This document shows positions 54,556 through 63,474 of a stretch of 64,000 nucleotides of DNA, in pieces (positions within the stretch are counted from its first letter, which is position 1; every line of letters begins with the position of its first letter). The DNA is taken from contig PLBE01000136.1 of NCBI GenBank assembly GCA_003134435.1, positions 1 to 64,000 of the forward strand, written 5' to 3'. This stretch comes from Acidobacteriaceae bacterium (GTDB lineage Bacteria; Acidobacteriota; Terriglobia; Terriglobales; Acidobacteriaceae). The notes under the pieces were generated by a model. That model was not told the DNA's origin, ran no database searches, and worked only from the letters and a program-made list of their open reading frames with translations. A program made the position numbers and the translations under genes.

Positions 54556-57500
54556 CTAGAAAGTAATTCGCACTCCAAATTCCATCTGCCGCGGAGCGCC
54601 ATTCTCATACGTGCCTGAACCGGGGAGGACCCGGTCCAGCCGCGAGGTGCAGTAAGCCGTCGCACTGCCGCAGTATCCCGCCGAACTTGCGTTGTTCAGC
54701 GCCGTGCCCGGCGCTGCGTTCAACACGCCGCTCAACTGGTTGCCCGCGCTGCCGAAGTTGGCCCAGTTGAATACGTTAAATACCGCCAGGCTGGGCTCGA
54801 TCCTTACCCGCTCCCCCACCTGGAATGGCCGGCTCAAGCGCAGATCCATGGTCTTCAGCCAGGTCGCCTGCGCAAAATGGTTTGGCAGCCCCTGCCCGCC
54901 TTGAATCGTAGGCGCGTAGGCCCCTAGCGAACTCAATTGATCCTGGCGGAACAACCCGCTCGCCAGCAGCGAACTACCCGCCGGCGTCACCTGCCCGGCA
55001 TACGTGCTGTCGTAATGCTGAATGACCTGGGTCAACTTGCCGGTGGAATACTTTCCCGTGCTCCCGATAAAAGTCTGCGGCAGAAGATCGCCCACCGTGC
55101 CATCGCCAGTGAGATCGCTGCGGAAGATTTCCCCTGCGACTCCGCCGCCATCCTGCTCCGGAACGCGAACACTCAGCGGCAGCGGCGAAGCCAGATGCGC
55201 GATCAGCGCCAGTCTCAACCCCTGCGGCAAGTCCGCCGTCGGCGTGAAGGTGAGCTGGTGCGTCCGGTCCAGCCCCGATGCGCCGAAATGCTTCAGGTGG
55301 GGCCTAATGTAGTCTTCCGCCACACTCATCACTGAATAGTCTCCGCCGCGGCCCTCGGGCGCGGCGATGTTGCTGCGATACCGCGAGAACGAATACGCGA
55401 GCGACACCTCCAGCCGACGCAGGTTTCGCAGTGGATTCTCCGCCGTCATTCCGTGGTACGCCAGGTGCACGCCTTCATACCTCGATCGGCCGCTCGGAAA
55501 ATACATGATGTTCGGTCCCACCGCCGGATTGACGCCGCCGAACGCCGCCGGTTGTTTATTCAACACGGAGCACGGAAACGGGCCGCAGAAGGCGCTCCCC
55601 GAATCCAGCCCCTGCCGCGCAAAGTCGGTGATGCTCGCTCCCGGCACTCTGGTCAAATAGCAATCCACCGCTGCCTGCGAACTGGCGCCGGCGTAGAGTG
55701 CCGGACCGCATCCCACCGCTCCCACCGTCGTCGTGATCGCCGATAAACCCGCATCGATGTTGAGGAATGGATTGTTGTTCGTACCCACCAGCGGCGTTCC
55801 CGCATCACCCACCAGATTGGTGTCAATCCCCAGCGGAAACTGCGTCCCAATCTCGCGCACATAATCGAAAGAGAATGTCCCGCGCTCCCCGATCTGATGC
55901 TGAATGCCCCCGCTCATGTGAACCACGCGCGGCGTCCTGAAGCCGGGCGCGAGCAGGCCGCCAAAATCCGCCAAGCTGTTGGCCAGCGAATACACGTTCT
56001 TGCCGCCCGTCATCAGCGCCTGCGTCGATTGAAACTGTGACTGCAAGTCCTGAATCAACGACGAAACCGCATTGATCGGCTGCCCGCAAATCCCGGTCCC
56101 GATGTCCACGCCGTCCACCGAATTCACCACCGATCCGTCTGGAAACAACACCGCCCCCGTCGGACACAACGTCAGGCTGCGATTGTATTGGCCATTCGAC
56201 AAGCGGTTGACCCGATCCTGATAAATGTTCTGCAGCAGGAAATTGTCATAGAACATTCCCCCGCCTATCCGTACGACCGTCCGGCCATTGTGTCCCGGAT
56301 CCCACGCCAAGCCCGCTTGTGGAGCAAAATCGAAGTTCGGCTGGTTGACACTCTCGCCCAGACTCTGGTGCGCGCTCAAGTCGTTGGGCAGAATCCCGAA
56401 TTGATCCAGAATCAACCCCGTCGTGCACGGCGGACTCTTCACGATGGTGGTATTGATCGCCGAACAGGGCAGAGCCCCCAGGTCGCTGTCGGTGCGCCCG
56501 CTGTCGCGCACATAATTCAGGCCAATACTAATGTTGAGGTTCGGAAGCGCCTTGAACGTATCCCCTACATAACCTTCGAGACGGGTGTCGAAGTGTCCTC
56601 CGTTGGGCCGGTTGAAGGCCGAATTCTCGCTGAAACTCCCCAGGCCGTTGAAAATCGTGACCGTGCCCACCGGATAGTTCAGCGGATTGCCGGCCGCTCC
56701 CCGAGGATCGCCCGGGTAAAGCGGCAACAGGTTGGGATCGCTGTTGATCGCATTGATCACATCCAGCCCGTCGGAACTGGTCACCGACGGCCCGTAGTTT
56801 CCCGGGGCAAAGAAATCTCCCTGCGCGATGCGATGAATCACTCCCCCAAAACGTACAGTGTGATACACGTTGTGAATCGTGCTGCTGTCGTAGCGCCCGA
56901 AAAGGTCGCGCTGAATGGTCTGCCGCGGGCCCGCCACGCTCGGCCCCAGCGCATACGATCCAAGCTGCATGTGGAAAGGCGCCGCAGCGAAGATCGCCGA
57001 ATCCTGCAGATCCGGAGTAATCGCGTTCACCATCTTCTGATAGCCGAAGCGCGCGCTGCTCTGGAATCGTCCATGATTCCAATCCAGCCCCAGCACCGCC
57101 CCCGGAACATTGAGCTGGTTGCGGAAAGTCGACTGGCTGTCCGGCGGCCCGATCTGGTTGGCGTTGTCATACGTAAGCCGCGCAAATCCCTTCATGTTTT
57201 CGTTGAAGTTGTAATCCAGCCGCGCCGACACCATGTTCTCGCGAAAATATGCGCTCCGGAGACCTGTCCCATTGAACGCCGGGAACCCAAGTTCAATCGG
57301 CAGAACTCCATCCTGCTTGCTGCGTTCCCCGCCAATGAACAAAAACGCCTTGTCCGCGATCACTGCGCCGCCCACGCCAAATCCATACTGCTGACGGCTG
57401 TACTTTGGACTGCCCGACGGAAAGCCCGCCATGCCGGCATCCCGGTCCTGCAGGTTGCCAAAAATATTGCCGTGCCATTCATCTCCGCCGGAACGTGTCG

Positions 57501-58245
57501 TCACCCGCACCGCGCCCGCCGCATTCAATGACTGAAACACTTCCGGAGTCACCCGCGATACAATCACCTCGCGCACGGCCTCGGCGGGCAGGGTCAGCGT
57601 GGCCCCGCCCTTCGTCTCATCCATCGCCTCGACTTCGTCGAAATCGTAGTGCGTCGTGCGTCCCAGTTGGCTCTCGATCGAGAGCGATTGCGTTCCGCCC
57701 TTTCCCGGATCGTAAACCCTGCCATCTACCACCTCGACCCCCGGCTCCAGGCCTCCTGCACTCAGAAGGTTCCGCCCGTCGATCGGCTGCACGTCGGGAA
57801 CGTCACCGCTGAACCTGCTCTCCAGCCGCGCCGGCCCCGGATTGATCCGTTCCAGCCTGAAATCCGCCGTGACCGCTGTACCCACCACCACCGTCACGCC
57901 GCGCTCGACCGGGAGCTTGTCCTTGCCTTCGATCCGCACCACGTAGGCGCCCGGCGGCAGCGGTTCGCTGACATACGTCCCGTCCTTGCCCGAGCGCGTC
58001 ACTCCTCGCGTGTCGGTGGCCGTGGAACTGTAGAAGACCCGCGCCCCTTCCACCGGGTTGCCCACGTCATCCAGCAGTTTGCCTTGAACCGTGCCGGTGG
58101 TCGGATTCTCCGAGGTCATTTCCTGCGCGCCCAGAGACGGCGTGAGCGCAAGGAACGCGATGACAACCAGCACCGCCAGAGTCAGCGACAGCGTCAGAAC
58201 TGGGGGCAGAGAACGACGAATATGCAAGCCTGAGCATTCCAACAA
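54556..58245 (-). CDS. TonB-dependent receptor, Oar-like, with N-terminal carboxypeptidase-regulatory domain
   Basis: 1229 residues from TTG 58245 (AGGAG 9 nt before); ATG 58353 is an upstream alternative adding 36 residues. Signal peptide LTLAVLVVIAFLALTPSLGAQ, carboxypeptidase-regulatory-like domain (GTVQGKLLDDVGNPVEGARVFYSSTATDTRGVTRSGKDGTYVSEPLPPGAYVVRIEG), plug region (VREVIVSRVTPEVFQSLNAAGAVRVTTRSGGDEWHG) and a large outer-membrane beta-barrel ending MEFGVRITF with C-terminal Phe. Expected to take up large organic substrates using TonB energy. No adjacent SusD-like gene, as typical of Oar-type receptors. Confidence 0.9.
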   Translation of the reverse strand: MLECSGLHIRRSLPPVLTLSLTLAVLVVIAFLALTPSLGAQEMTSENPTTGTVQGKLLDDVGNPVEGARVFYSSTATDTRGVTRSGKDGTYVSEPLPPGAYVVRIEGKDKLPVERGVTVVVGTAVTADFRLERINPGPARLESRFSGDVPDVQPIDGRNLLSAGGLEPGVEVVDGRVYDPGKGGTQSLSIESQLGRTTHYDFDEVEAMDETKGGATLTLPAEAVREVIVSRVTPEVFQSLNAAGAVRVTTRSGGDEWHGNIFGNLQDRDAGMAGFPSGSPKYSRQQYGFGVGGAVIADKAFLFIGGERSKQDGVLPIELGFPAFNGTGLRSAYFRENMVSARLDYNFNENMKGFARLTYDNANQIGPPDSQSTFRNQLNVPGAVLGLDWNHGRFQSSARFGYQKMVNAITPDLQDSAIFAAAPFHMQLGSYALGPSVAGPRQTIQRDLFGRYDSSTIHNVYHTVRFGGVIHRIAQGDFFAPGNYGPSVTSSDGLDVINAINSDPNLLPLYPGDPRGAAGNPLNYPVGTVTIFNGLGSFSENSAFNRPNGGHFDTRLEGYVGDTFKALPNLNISIGLNYVRDSGRTDSDLGALPCSAINTTIVKSPPCTTGLILDQFGILPNDLSAHQSLGESVNQPNFDFAPQAGLAWDPGHNGRTVVRIGGGMFYDNFLLQNIYQDRVNRLSNGQYNRSLTLCPTGAVLFPDGSVVNSVDGVDIGTGICGQPINAVSSLIQDLQSQFQSTQALMTGGKNVYSLANSLADFGGLLAPGFRTPRVVHMSGGIQHQIGERGTFSFDYVREIGTQFPLGIDTNLVGDAGTPLVGTNNNPFLNIDAGLSAITTTVGAVGCGPALYAGASSQAAVDCYLTRVPGASITDFARQGLDSGSAFCGPFPCSVLNKQPAAFGGVNPAVGPNIMYFPSGRSRYEGVHLAYHGMTAENPLRNLRRLEVSLAYSFSRYRSNIAAPEGRGGDYSVMSVAEDYIRPHLKHFGASGLDRTHQLTFTPTADLPQGLRLALIAHLASPLPLSVRVPEQDGGGVAGEIFRSDLTGDGTVGDLLPQTFIGSTGKYSTGKLTQVIQHYDSTYAGQVTPAGSSLLASGLFRQDQLSSLGAYAPTIQGGQGLPNHFAQATWLKTMDLRLSRPFQVGERVRIEPSLAVFNVFNWANFGSAGNQLSGVLNAAPGTALNNASSAGYCGSATAYCTSRLDRVLPGSGTYENGAPRQMEFGVRITF

Positions 58246-58345
58246 AGTGCCACTCTCCTGGGAGCGGAACCTCAAGTAGAACCGGGACGCGATTCCGCGT
58301 TTAAGGATCCTAGTTTGCTTCTGCAACAATCGCATGCAACTGTTT

Positions 58346-58375
58346 CGCTGCATTGCTTACCGCTGCATTGCTTTC
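58346..58375. repeat. 15-bp direct repeat CGCTGCATTGCTTNC, 2 copies
   Basis: CGCTGCATTGCTTAC followed by CGCTGCATTGCTTTC, at the alternative upstream start of the TonB receptor gene. Confidence 0.7.
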
Positions 58376-58524
58376 CACTGCGACGACCTTCGACTGAAAT
58401 GGAATAGAACAGTTTACTAGATGCGCCCACTTCACCGGGGCGATGTACGCGTTTTTCTGGCGGGGACAAACCCAAACCACGGTCCAAGCGATTCCCGTGG
58501 GCTGGTAAGGGGAAAAATGGGGGC

Positions 58525-58559
58525 AAAAAAAAAGGGGCCGGAAATTTCCGGCCCCTTCA
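58525..58559 (-). terminator. intrinsic terminator of the TonB receptor gene at 58579
   Basis: Minus strand GGGGCCGGAAA/TTTCCGGCCCC perfect hairpin followed by TTTTTTTTT. Confidence 0.93.
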
Positions 58560-58578
58560 GGTCTTGCGTGCAGCGCGT

Positions 58579-61500
58579 CTAGAAGGTGAACTTAACCCCC
58601 AGACGGATGTTGCGCGATGCCTGGAACAGATAAGGCTTTCCGTATTGGCTGTTGATCGTGTTGCCTTCGCCAAACAGATTTTGCTGGTTCAGCAGGCTCT
58701 GAACATTATAGGGGCGCTCGGAGTTTGCATAATATCCTTGGCTGGCAACGAACGAGCCATTCGGGGACATGAAGCTCTGCACGATGTTCGAGTCGATCTG
58801 CTGACCATATGCGGTTACCGAATGTTGGTTCAGCAGGTTGGTGAAGGTTACGGAGAAGCTTAAATCATTGCGCTCCGTGACTTTGTAGTTTTGCTGAATG
58901 TTGAAGTCGCTCTGAATATACCAGGGCGTGCGGAAGGTGCGCGGCGAACCCACAGTGACCGCGCCGCTGGTTGGATCCTCGGTAACGTCAACCCATTTCC
59001 CGCGGTTGACGATATCGACCGGCCACGCGCCCGGAGAGCTGTAGCCCACATCGGCGTAGCTGGTCTCCGGCGTGCCGCTGTAAAGCACCTGGAACAGCCC
59101 GAAGTCCGTATTCAGCTTGTTGTGGAATTTTCCCCACGGCAGCTCATAGTAGGCATAGCCCTTGAATGCGTTTGGACGATCCGTCGGCAACAACCCGCTT
59201 GAAGAACCACCGTTCGCATTGAACTGGAAGTAGGGCTCGTCAAACGAACGGCTGTTGTTCGGGGCGTTACGCCCGCCGCCGCCGTCCGCGATGTCGGTCG
59301 AGGTCAAGCCCGTGTAGTTTCCACGCAGCCTGCTATAGGTGTAGGATGCCATCGCGTACCAGTGATTGCTGGTCGTCTTGGTCAACCTCAGTTCCAGGCC
59401 GTCGTAGCTGCGGGCGCCCGGTATCAGGCCAGCCGGGGGGCACAGTCCCGAATTCGGATCGCAAATCTGGGGCACTCCGTTCTGCTGGTACGAAGCGCAG
59501 GCCGTCGGATTCGACGGAGAGCATCCATAGAGGAAGTTCCAGAATCCCGCGAACGTGCTGCCTACTCCCTGACCGGGGTTGTTGATAACAAAAGTTTCTC
59601 CGATGTTGGGATTGTAAAGGGCTGAGTCTTCGATCACGTGATCCAGCCGGCGGCGATCCCAGCGGGCTTCGAATGCCAGGTTCTTCTTGATCTGATAGTC
59701 GACGCCGAACACGGACTCATGCTGCTCGTACGGCTTCAGTCCGGGTGCGACACCTTCCTGGGTGGCGCTGCAAGTGGAACAGGTGGTTGGGAAAGCGCGG
59801 AAGTTCGTGTTCTCGATAAAGGTCAATCCAGCCGGCGTGGTCCCGCCCGCGAAATTGGCCTCGGTTGTGGAATCCGTCCCTGGGCCGCCGCAGAAACGCC
59901 CGGAGCTATTGAAGACGGGGTTGATCGTGCTTAGGTCCGACGTGTTCAAGGCGTATACGCAATTCTGCCAGTACTGGCCGCCGAACGAACTGATCGCCAG
60001 GTTCAGCTTCATGATGTCGTAGAACCGGCCGTAGCTGCCGAAGACCTTCATCCGGCCATCCTTAAAGACATCCCAAGCCGCGCCGATACGAGGAGCAATC
60101 TTGTCGCCCCAACCGAAGTTGATGGGACGGTTTTGCGCCCCGGGGGCTCCGCCTTCACCCGGCAGATACTCCTTATCGAACCGCACTCCGGCGTTGATGG
60201 TAACCCCATGACCGATCGTCCACGCATCCTGGGCAAAAATACCGTGATTGAAGCTGGTCGCCTTGCCGAGAGAACCGAAGTCCTCAATGGTGATATATCC
60301 ATACTGGCCGGTGCAGGAACCATAAATTTCGGCCAGGGCCGCGCAGGCAGCACCACCGTTAGGACTCGACGAAGAGTAAGTTGCCGAGGGGTTATAGTCG
60401 GCGTTCTCGGGATTCCCGTCGCCCACGTTGAAGAGGGTAGCCGGCTCATTCCAGTGTTGGGAAATATCGTTCGACAACCGGTTCAACTGGTAGCCGAACT
60501 TGAAGTTGTGCGTACCCCACCATCCGCTCTTAAACCAAGCGATATCCTGGTCAAACTGGATCGCTTTATCCGCATTGCGCTGCGTGTCGTTCTGGTTCTG
60601 GGCCGCGTTGAAATAACCGGTTGATTGCTGCAGGGAAGATGGTAGCGGGTTATCGAAGGCATCATTAGCCCCCTGGCCGCTGTCCTGCCACAAAGTCAGT
60701 TCGCCCGTCGTGGGGAAGCCGAAGTCGTGGTAGTTCTGGAAATAGTAACCAAAGCGGGTGGTGGCGACCAGACGCGGCGTAATCGTAATGTCCGCGCCGA
60801 AATTGGTGGTGATATTGGGCGCCGAATACCCCAGATTGTGGGCATAGGCGAACTGCGGCACTCCAGTGTTGAGACACGGCGTGCTCGAGTTCGCGAAGCA
60901 CCCGGTGGAGAAGTTGTACAAGCCGGTCGTCGAATCGGAAGCCGGAAGGTTTTCTCCGTTCTGGCGCTGATATTGATACAGCCACGAGCCAAACACACGA
61001 ATCTTCTGGGAGACGCTGGCGTCAATGCGGGCCGTGGAGAAGTAGGTTTGGGTGTTGCGGCCGAACTTCGTTTCCCCACCGTTGCTGGGACCGTAGTTTA
61101 CGGTCCTTTCCAGATCGTTCCACTCCGGATTGAAGCCGAGGAAGAAGAAGACGCGATCCTTCAGAATCGGACCGCCCAGGTTGAACCCCGGATAAACGTC
61201 GCTGGTCTTCGGTCGAATCGGCTGCAGCAACTGGTAGGGTACGTCGATGTTGTTAACGCCAGTCGTGGACGAAGCCGTTCCGTTTGGATCGTAACGTTGA
61301 AAAGCCACCGGTGAACCGTCCAGTGCCTGGTTCTCGAACTGGCCAAATACCGATCCGTGGATGTTGTTGCTGCCCTTCTTCATGATGACGTTGACCACGC
61401 CACCGAGCGAACCGCCATGCTCCGCTTCAACGCCGGAGGTCTTGACCTGCACTTCTTCAATGAAATCAAAAGGCACGTTGCTGTGCGAAAAACCACCCGC

Positions 61501-62160
61501 GAGGTCCGCCGTTTCCTGACCTTCAACCAAATAGGAGTTCTCCGAGTCGGAACCGCCGGCAACCATGAAGCCGACGTTATTTCCGTTGCTGCCGTTGCCC
61601 GGCGAGGTGCCGCCGTTGCCCGTGCCGCCGTTATAAGGGTTGCTGCCTGCCAATGGTTCATTGCGAGCCGACGGTGCGAACTGAATTACAGACTGAAACG
61701 ACCGTCCGTGGGGAACATCCTGCACCACGTCCTGGGTAATGTTGGTCTGCGTGGTCTCGGTGGTCACGTCGATAGTCGACGCCGCTGCGTTCACTTCCAC
61801 CACCGTCGAACCCGCGCCCACTTCGAGCTTGATATCGACCGAAGGAAGGTGGCCGACTTCGATAATCAGGCCATCGCGCTTCACCGTCGAGAAACCTTGC
61901 GCGGAGACAGTCAGCGTATAGTTGCCCGGCGGCAGGTTGGCAAAACGGTAGTATCCGGCGCTGTCGGTCTCCGATTCCTTCTTGCCGACCAGCGACACAC
62001 CCGTCAACTCGACCTTCGCGTGCGAGACGACCGCGCCTGTCGGATCCTTTACATTGCCCTGCAAGCCGCCCGTGGTTTCCTGGGCGAACGCGCCCGTCAC
62101 CACCAGCGCGAGAACAAACACAAAGGTCAAAATCCGGGGAAACATGCGAACCTTAGTCAT
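58579..62160 (-). CDS. TonB-dependent receptor, Oar-like, copy 2
   Basis: 1193 residues, ATG 62160 with GGAGGG 8 nt before. Signal peptide ILTFVFVLALVVTGAFAQ, carboxypeptidase-regulatory domain (GGLQGNVKDPTGAVVSHAKVELTG..GYYRFANLPPGNYTLTVSAQGF), plug (VDVTTETTQTNITQDVVQDVPHGRSFQSVIQFAPS; FDFIEEVQVKTSGVEAEHGGSLGGVVNVIMKKGSN), and a long barrel ending RNIRLGVKFTF. Different sequence from the copy at 54556 but same family; not tandem-identical. Own terminator, and a dyad at 62331 upstream. Ligand unknown; such receptors are expanded in Acidobacteria. Confidence 0.92.
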   Translation of the reverse strand: MTKVRMFPRILTFVFVLALVVTGAFAQETTGGLQGNVKDPTGAVVSHAKVELTGVSLVGKKESETDSAGYYRFANLPPGNYTLTVSAQGFSTVKRDGLIIEVGHLPSVDIKLEVGAGSTVVEVNAAASTIDVTTETTQTNITQDVVQDVPHGRSFQSVIQFAPSARNEPLAGSNPYNGGTGNGGTSPGNGSNGNNVGFMVAGGSDSENSYLVEGQETADLAGGFSHSNVPFDFIEEVQVKTSGVEAEHGGSLGGVVNVIMKKGSNNIHGSVFGQFENQALDGSPVAFQRYDPNGTASSTTGVNNIDVPYQLLQPIRPKTSDVYPGFNLGGPILKDRVFFFLGFNPEWNDLERTVNYGPSNGGETKFGRNTQTYFSTARIDASVSQKIRVFGSWLYQYQRQNGENLPASDSTTGLYNFSTGCFANSSTPCLNTGVPQFAYAHNLGYSAPNITTNFGADITITPRLVATTRFGYYFQNYHDFGFPTTGELTLWQDSGQGANDAFDNPLPSSLQQSTGYFNAAQNQNDTQRNADKAIQFDQDIAWFKSGWWGTHNFKFGYQLNRLSNDISQHWNEPATLFNVGDGNPENADYNPSATYSSSSPNGGAACAALAEIYGSCTGQYGYITIEDFGSLGKATSFNHGIFAQDAWTIGHGVTINAGVRFDKEYLPGEGGAPGAQNRPINFGWGDKIAPRIGAAWDVFKDGRMKVFGSYGRFYDIMKLNLAISSFGGQYWQNCVYALNTSDLSTINPVFNSSGRFCGGPGTDSTTEANFAGGTTPAGLTFIENTNFRAFPTTCSTCSATQEGVAPGLKPYEQHESVFGVDYQIKKNLAFEARWDRRRLDHVIEDSALYNPNIGETFVINNPGQGVGSTFAGFWNFLYGCSPSNPTACASYQQNGVPQICDPNSGLCPPAGLIPGARSYDGLELRLTKTTSNHWYAMASYTYSRLRGNYTGLTSTDIADGGGGRNAPNNSRSFDEPYFQFNANGGSSSGLLPTDRPNAFKGYAYYELPWGKFHNKLNTDFGLFQVLYSGTPETSYADVGYSSPGAWPVDIVNRGKWVDVTEDPTSGAVTVGSPRTFRTPWYIQSDFNIQQNYKVTERNDLSFSVTFTNLLNQHSVTAYGQQIDSNIVQSFMSPNGSFVASQGYYANSERPYNVQSLLNQQNLFGEGNTINSQYGKPYLFQASRNIRLGVKFTF

Positions 62161-62508
62161 TGAATCTTCCCTCCTTCAGGGAACGGAACTCTCAACTTGT
62201 CAACCTGATCTTTTCAAATAGCGGCACGAACAACATTTCGAACTAACGCTACGAGGACTGCACCTTCAATTTCTTCCTCAGCCGCAACAAGTACTGGGCA
62301 GAGGCTTCCAAGCAACTAAACCCGTGGTTGGGATTGTCATAGCAATTGACAATCCAAGACGGGTCTTATCGCAAGTATGCCGCGTATCCATTGCAAACAT
62401 TGTATTTACGAGAAATACCGAACCTCGACTTGGGTTCGACGACCGGGCGCATGTATGGTTTTTGGTATGGAACAAATCCCAAATTCCATATTCGGTAGGC
62501 GCCGCGCT
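62161..62508. other. intergenic region upstream of TonB receptor copy 2, with a perfect dyad
   Basis: 348 nt, no gene. Holds the inverted repeat at 62331-62355 and, on the minus strand, a TTGACA at 62210-62205 without a clear -10. Confidence 0.6.
62331..62355. promoter_or_regulatory. perfect 9-bp inverted repeat (GGATTGTCA-N7-TGACAATCC)
   Basis: Operator-like dyad between the TonB receptor gene and the VWFA gene, about 175 nt upstream of the receptor start. No T run, so not a terminator; a binding site for a dimeric regulator is plausible. Confidence 0.5.
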
Positions 62509-63462
62509 TCAGAAGGTCCCCTTGCGCGTGTAGTATCCGGCCCGATAGTGAGATTGATAGGGTCCTCCCGCAGGCGGGTTTGCCAGGTCTACCCGCAGTT
62601 GCCGGAATTCGGAATTCGAATCGCGGTTGGAGGGATAGTAGGCCAGCAGGTATTGGGTTCGCAGTTCGTCGCTGATTTTCTGAAAGGCGTCGTCCAGTTG
62701 GGCCAGCGAGTTGGCGTAATAGTACTTGCCGCCGGTGTCGGCCGAGATCTGAATCAGCGCATGTTCGCCGCCCGTGTCCCGTCCCGCGTCGGCTTCGATG
62801 GGCACGATCACGATGCTGTAGATAATCGCTTCCGCTTCCTGGGCCGTGCGCAGCGCTTCTTTGTAATCGACCTGGCTGACGGTGTCTCCGCCGTCGGTGA
62901 TCACCACCATCACTTTTCTTCCCTGGCGGCGGCTGAGCGCCTGCGCTCCCAGAAAAATCGCGTCGTAAAGCGCCGTCGCCGCGCCGTTGCGCACCTTGTC
63001 GATGCCGGCGTCGATCTTTTTCAGGTCGGCGGTGAACGGCACCATCTGACTGACTTCCTCACTAAATTTGTATAAGGCAAGCCCGTCTTGCGGCCGGACA
63101 ATGGCGTGCGCAAACTTGCGCGCCGAGATCAATTCCAGCGGCAGATCTTTCCTCGTGCTCAGGCTGGTGTCGATGGCCAGCACGATCGATAGCGGCAACG
63201 CCGACTCTTTGCTGAAGATCGCGATCTTCTGCTCTTTTCCGTCTTCCTTCAGCAGAAAATTTTCCTTCTGCAGATTCGTCACCGGAGCCCCGCGCGCATC
63301 GGTCACGGTCACAAAAACGTTGACCAGTTTGACGTCGACTTTGAGGGTGGTTTCGGGCTCCTCCGCCGGCAGGGAGGCGCAGGCGCCGATGACGACCGGG
63401 ACGACGAGCAGAACGAAAGTGAACGGGCGGATGCGCTTAGTCACGAGATTCCAAGGGCTCAA
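62509..63462 (-). CDS. VWFA-related lipoprotein-like secreted protein
   Basis: 317 residues (TTG 63462; GTG 63444 is an alternative start). Signal with lipobox-like VVIGAC, then TLKVDVKLVNVFVTVTDARGAPVTNLQKENFLLKEDGKEQKI, the signature beginning of acidobacterial VWFA-related domains, and a von Willebrand A domain with MIDAS VLAIDTSLSTRKD, KVMVVITDGGDT and a Ser/Thr site. C-terminal DAFQKISDELRTQYLLAYYPSNRDSNSEFRQLRV. Metal-dependent adhesion or sensing outside the cell. Twelve nt after moaE, same strand. Confidence 0.9.
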   Translation of the reverse strand: MSPWNLVTKRIRPFTFVLLVVPVVIGACASLPAEEPETTLKVDVKLVNVFVTVTDARGAPVTNLQKENFLLKEDGKEQKIAIFSKESALPLSIVLAIDTSLSTRKDLPLELISARKFAHAIVRPQDGLALYKFSEEVSQMVPFTADLKKIDAGIDKVRNGAATALYDAIFLGAQALSRRQGRKVMVVITDGGDTVSQVDYKEALRTAQEAEAIIYSIVIVPIEADAGRDTGGEHALIQISADTGGKYYYANSLAQLDDAFQKISDELRTQYLLAYYPSNRDSNSEFRQLRVDLANPPAGGPYQSHYRAGYYTRKGTF

Positions 63463-63474
63463 AAGACTCAGTGG

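Noticed and set aside
56188-57531. 447-aa plus-strand frame
   Set aside because: Antisense to the TonB-dependent receptor; no motif of its own.
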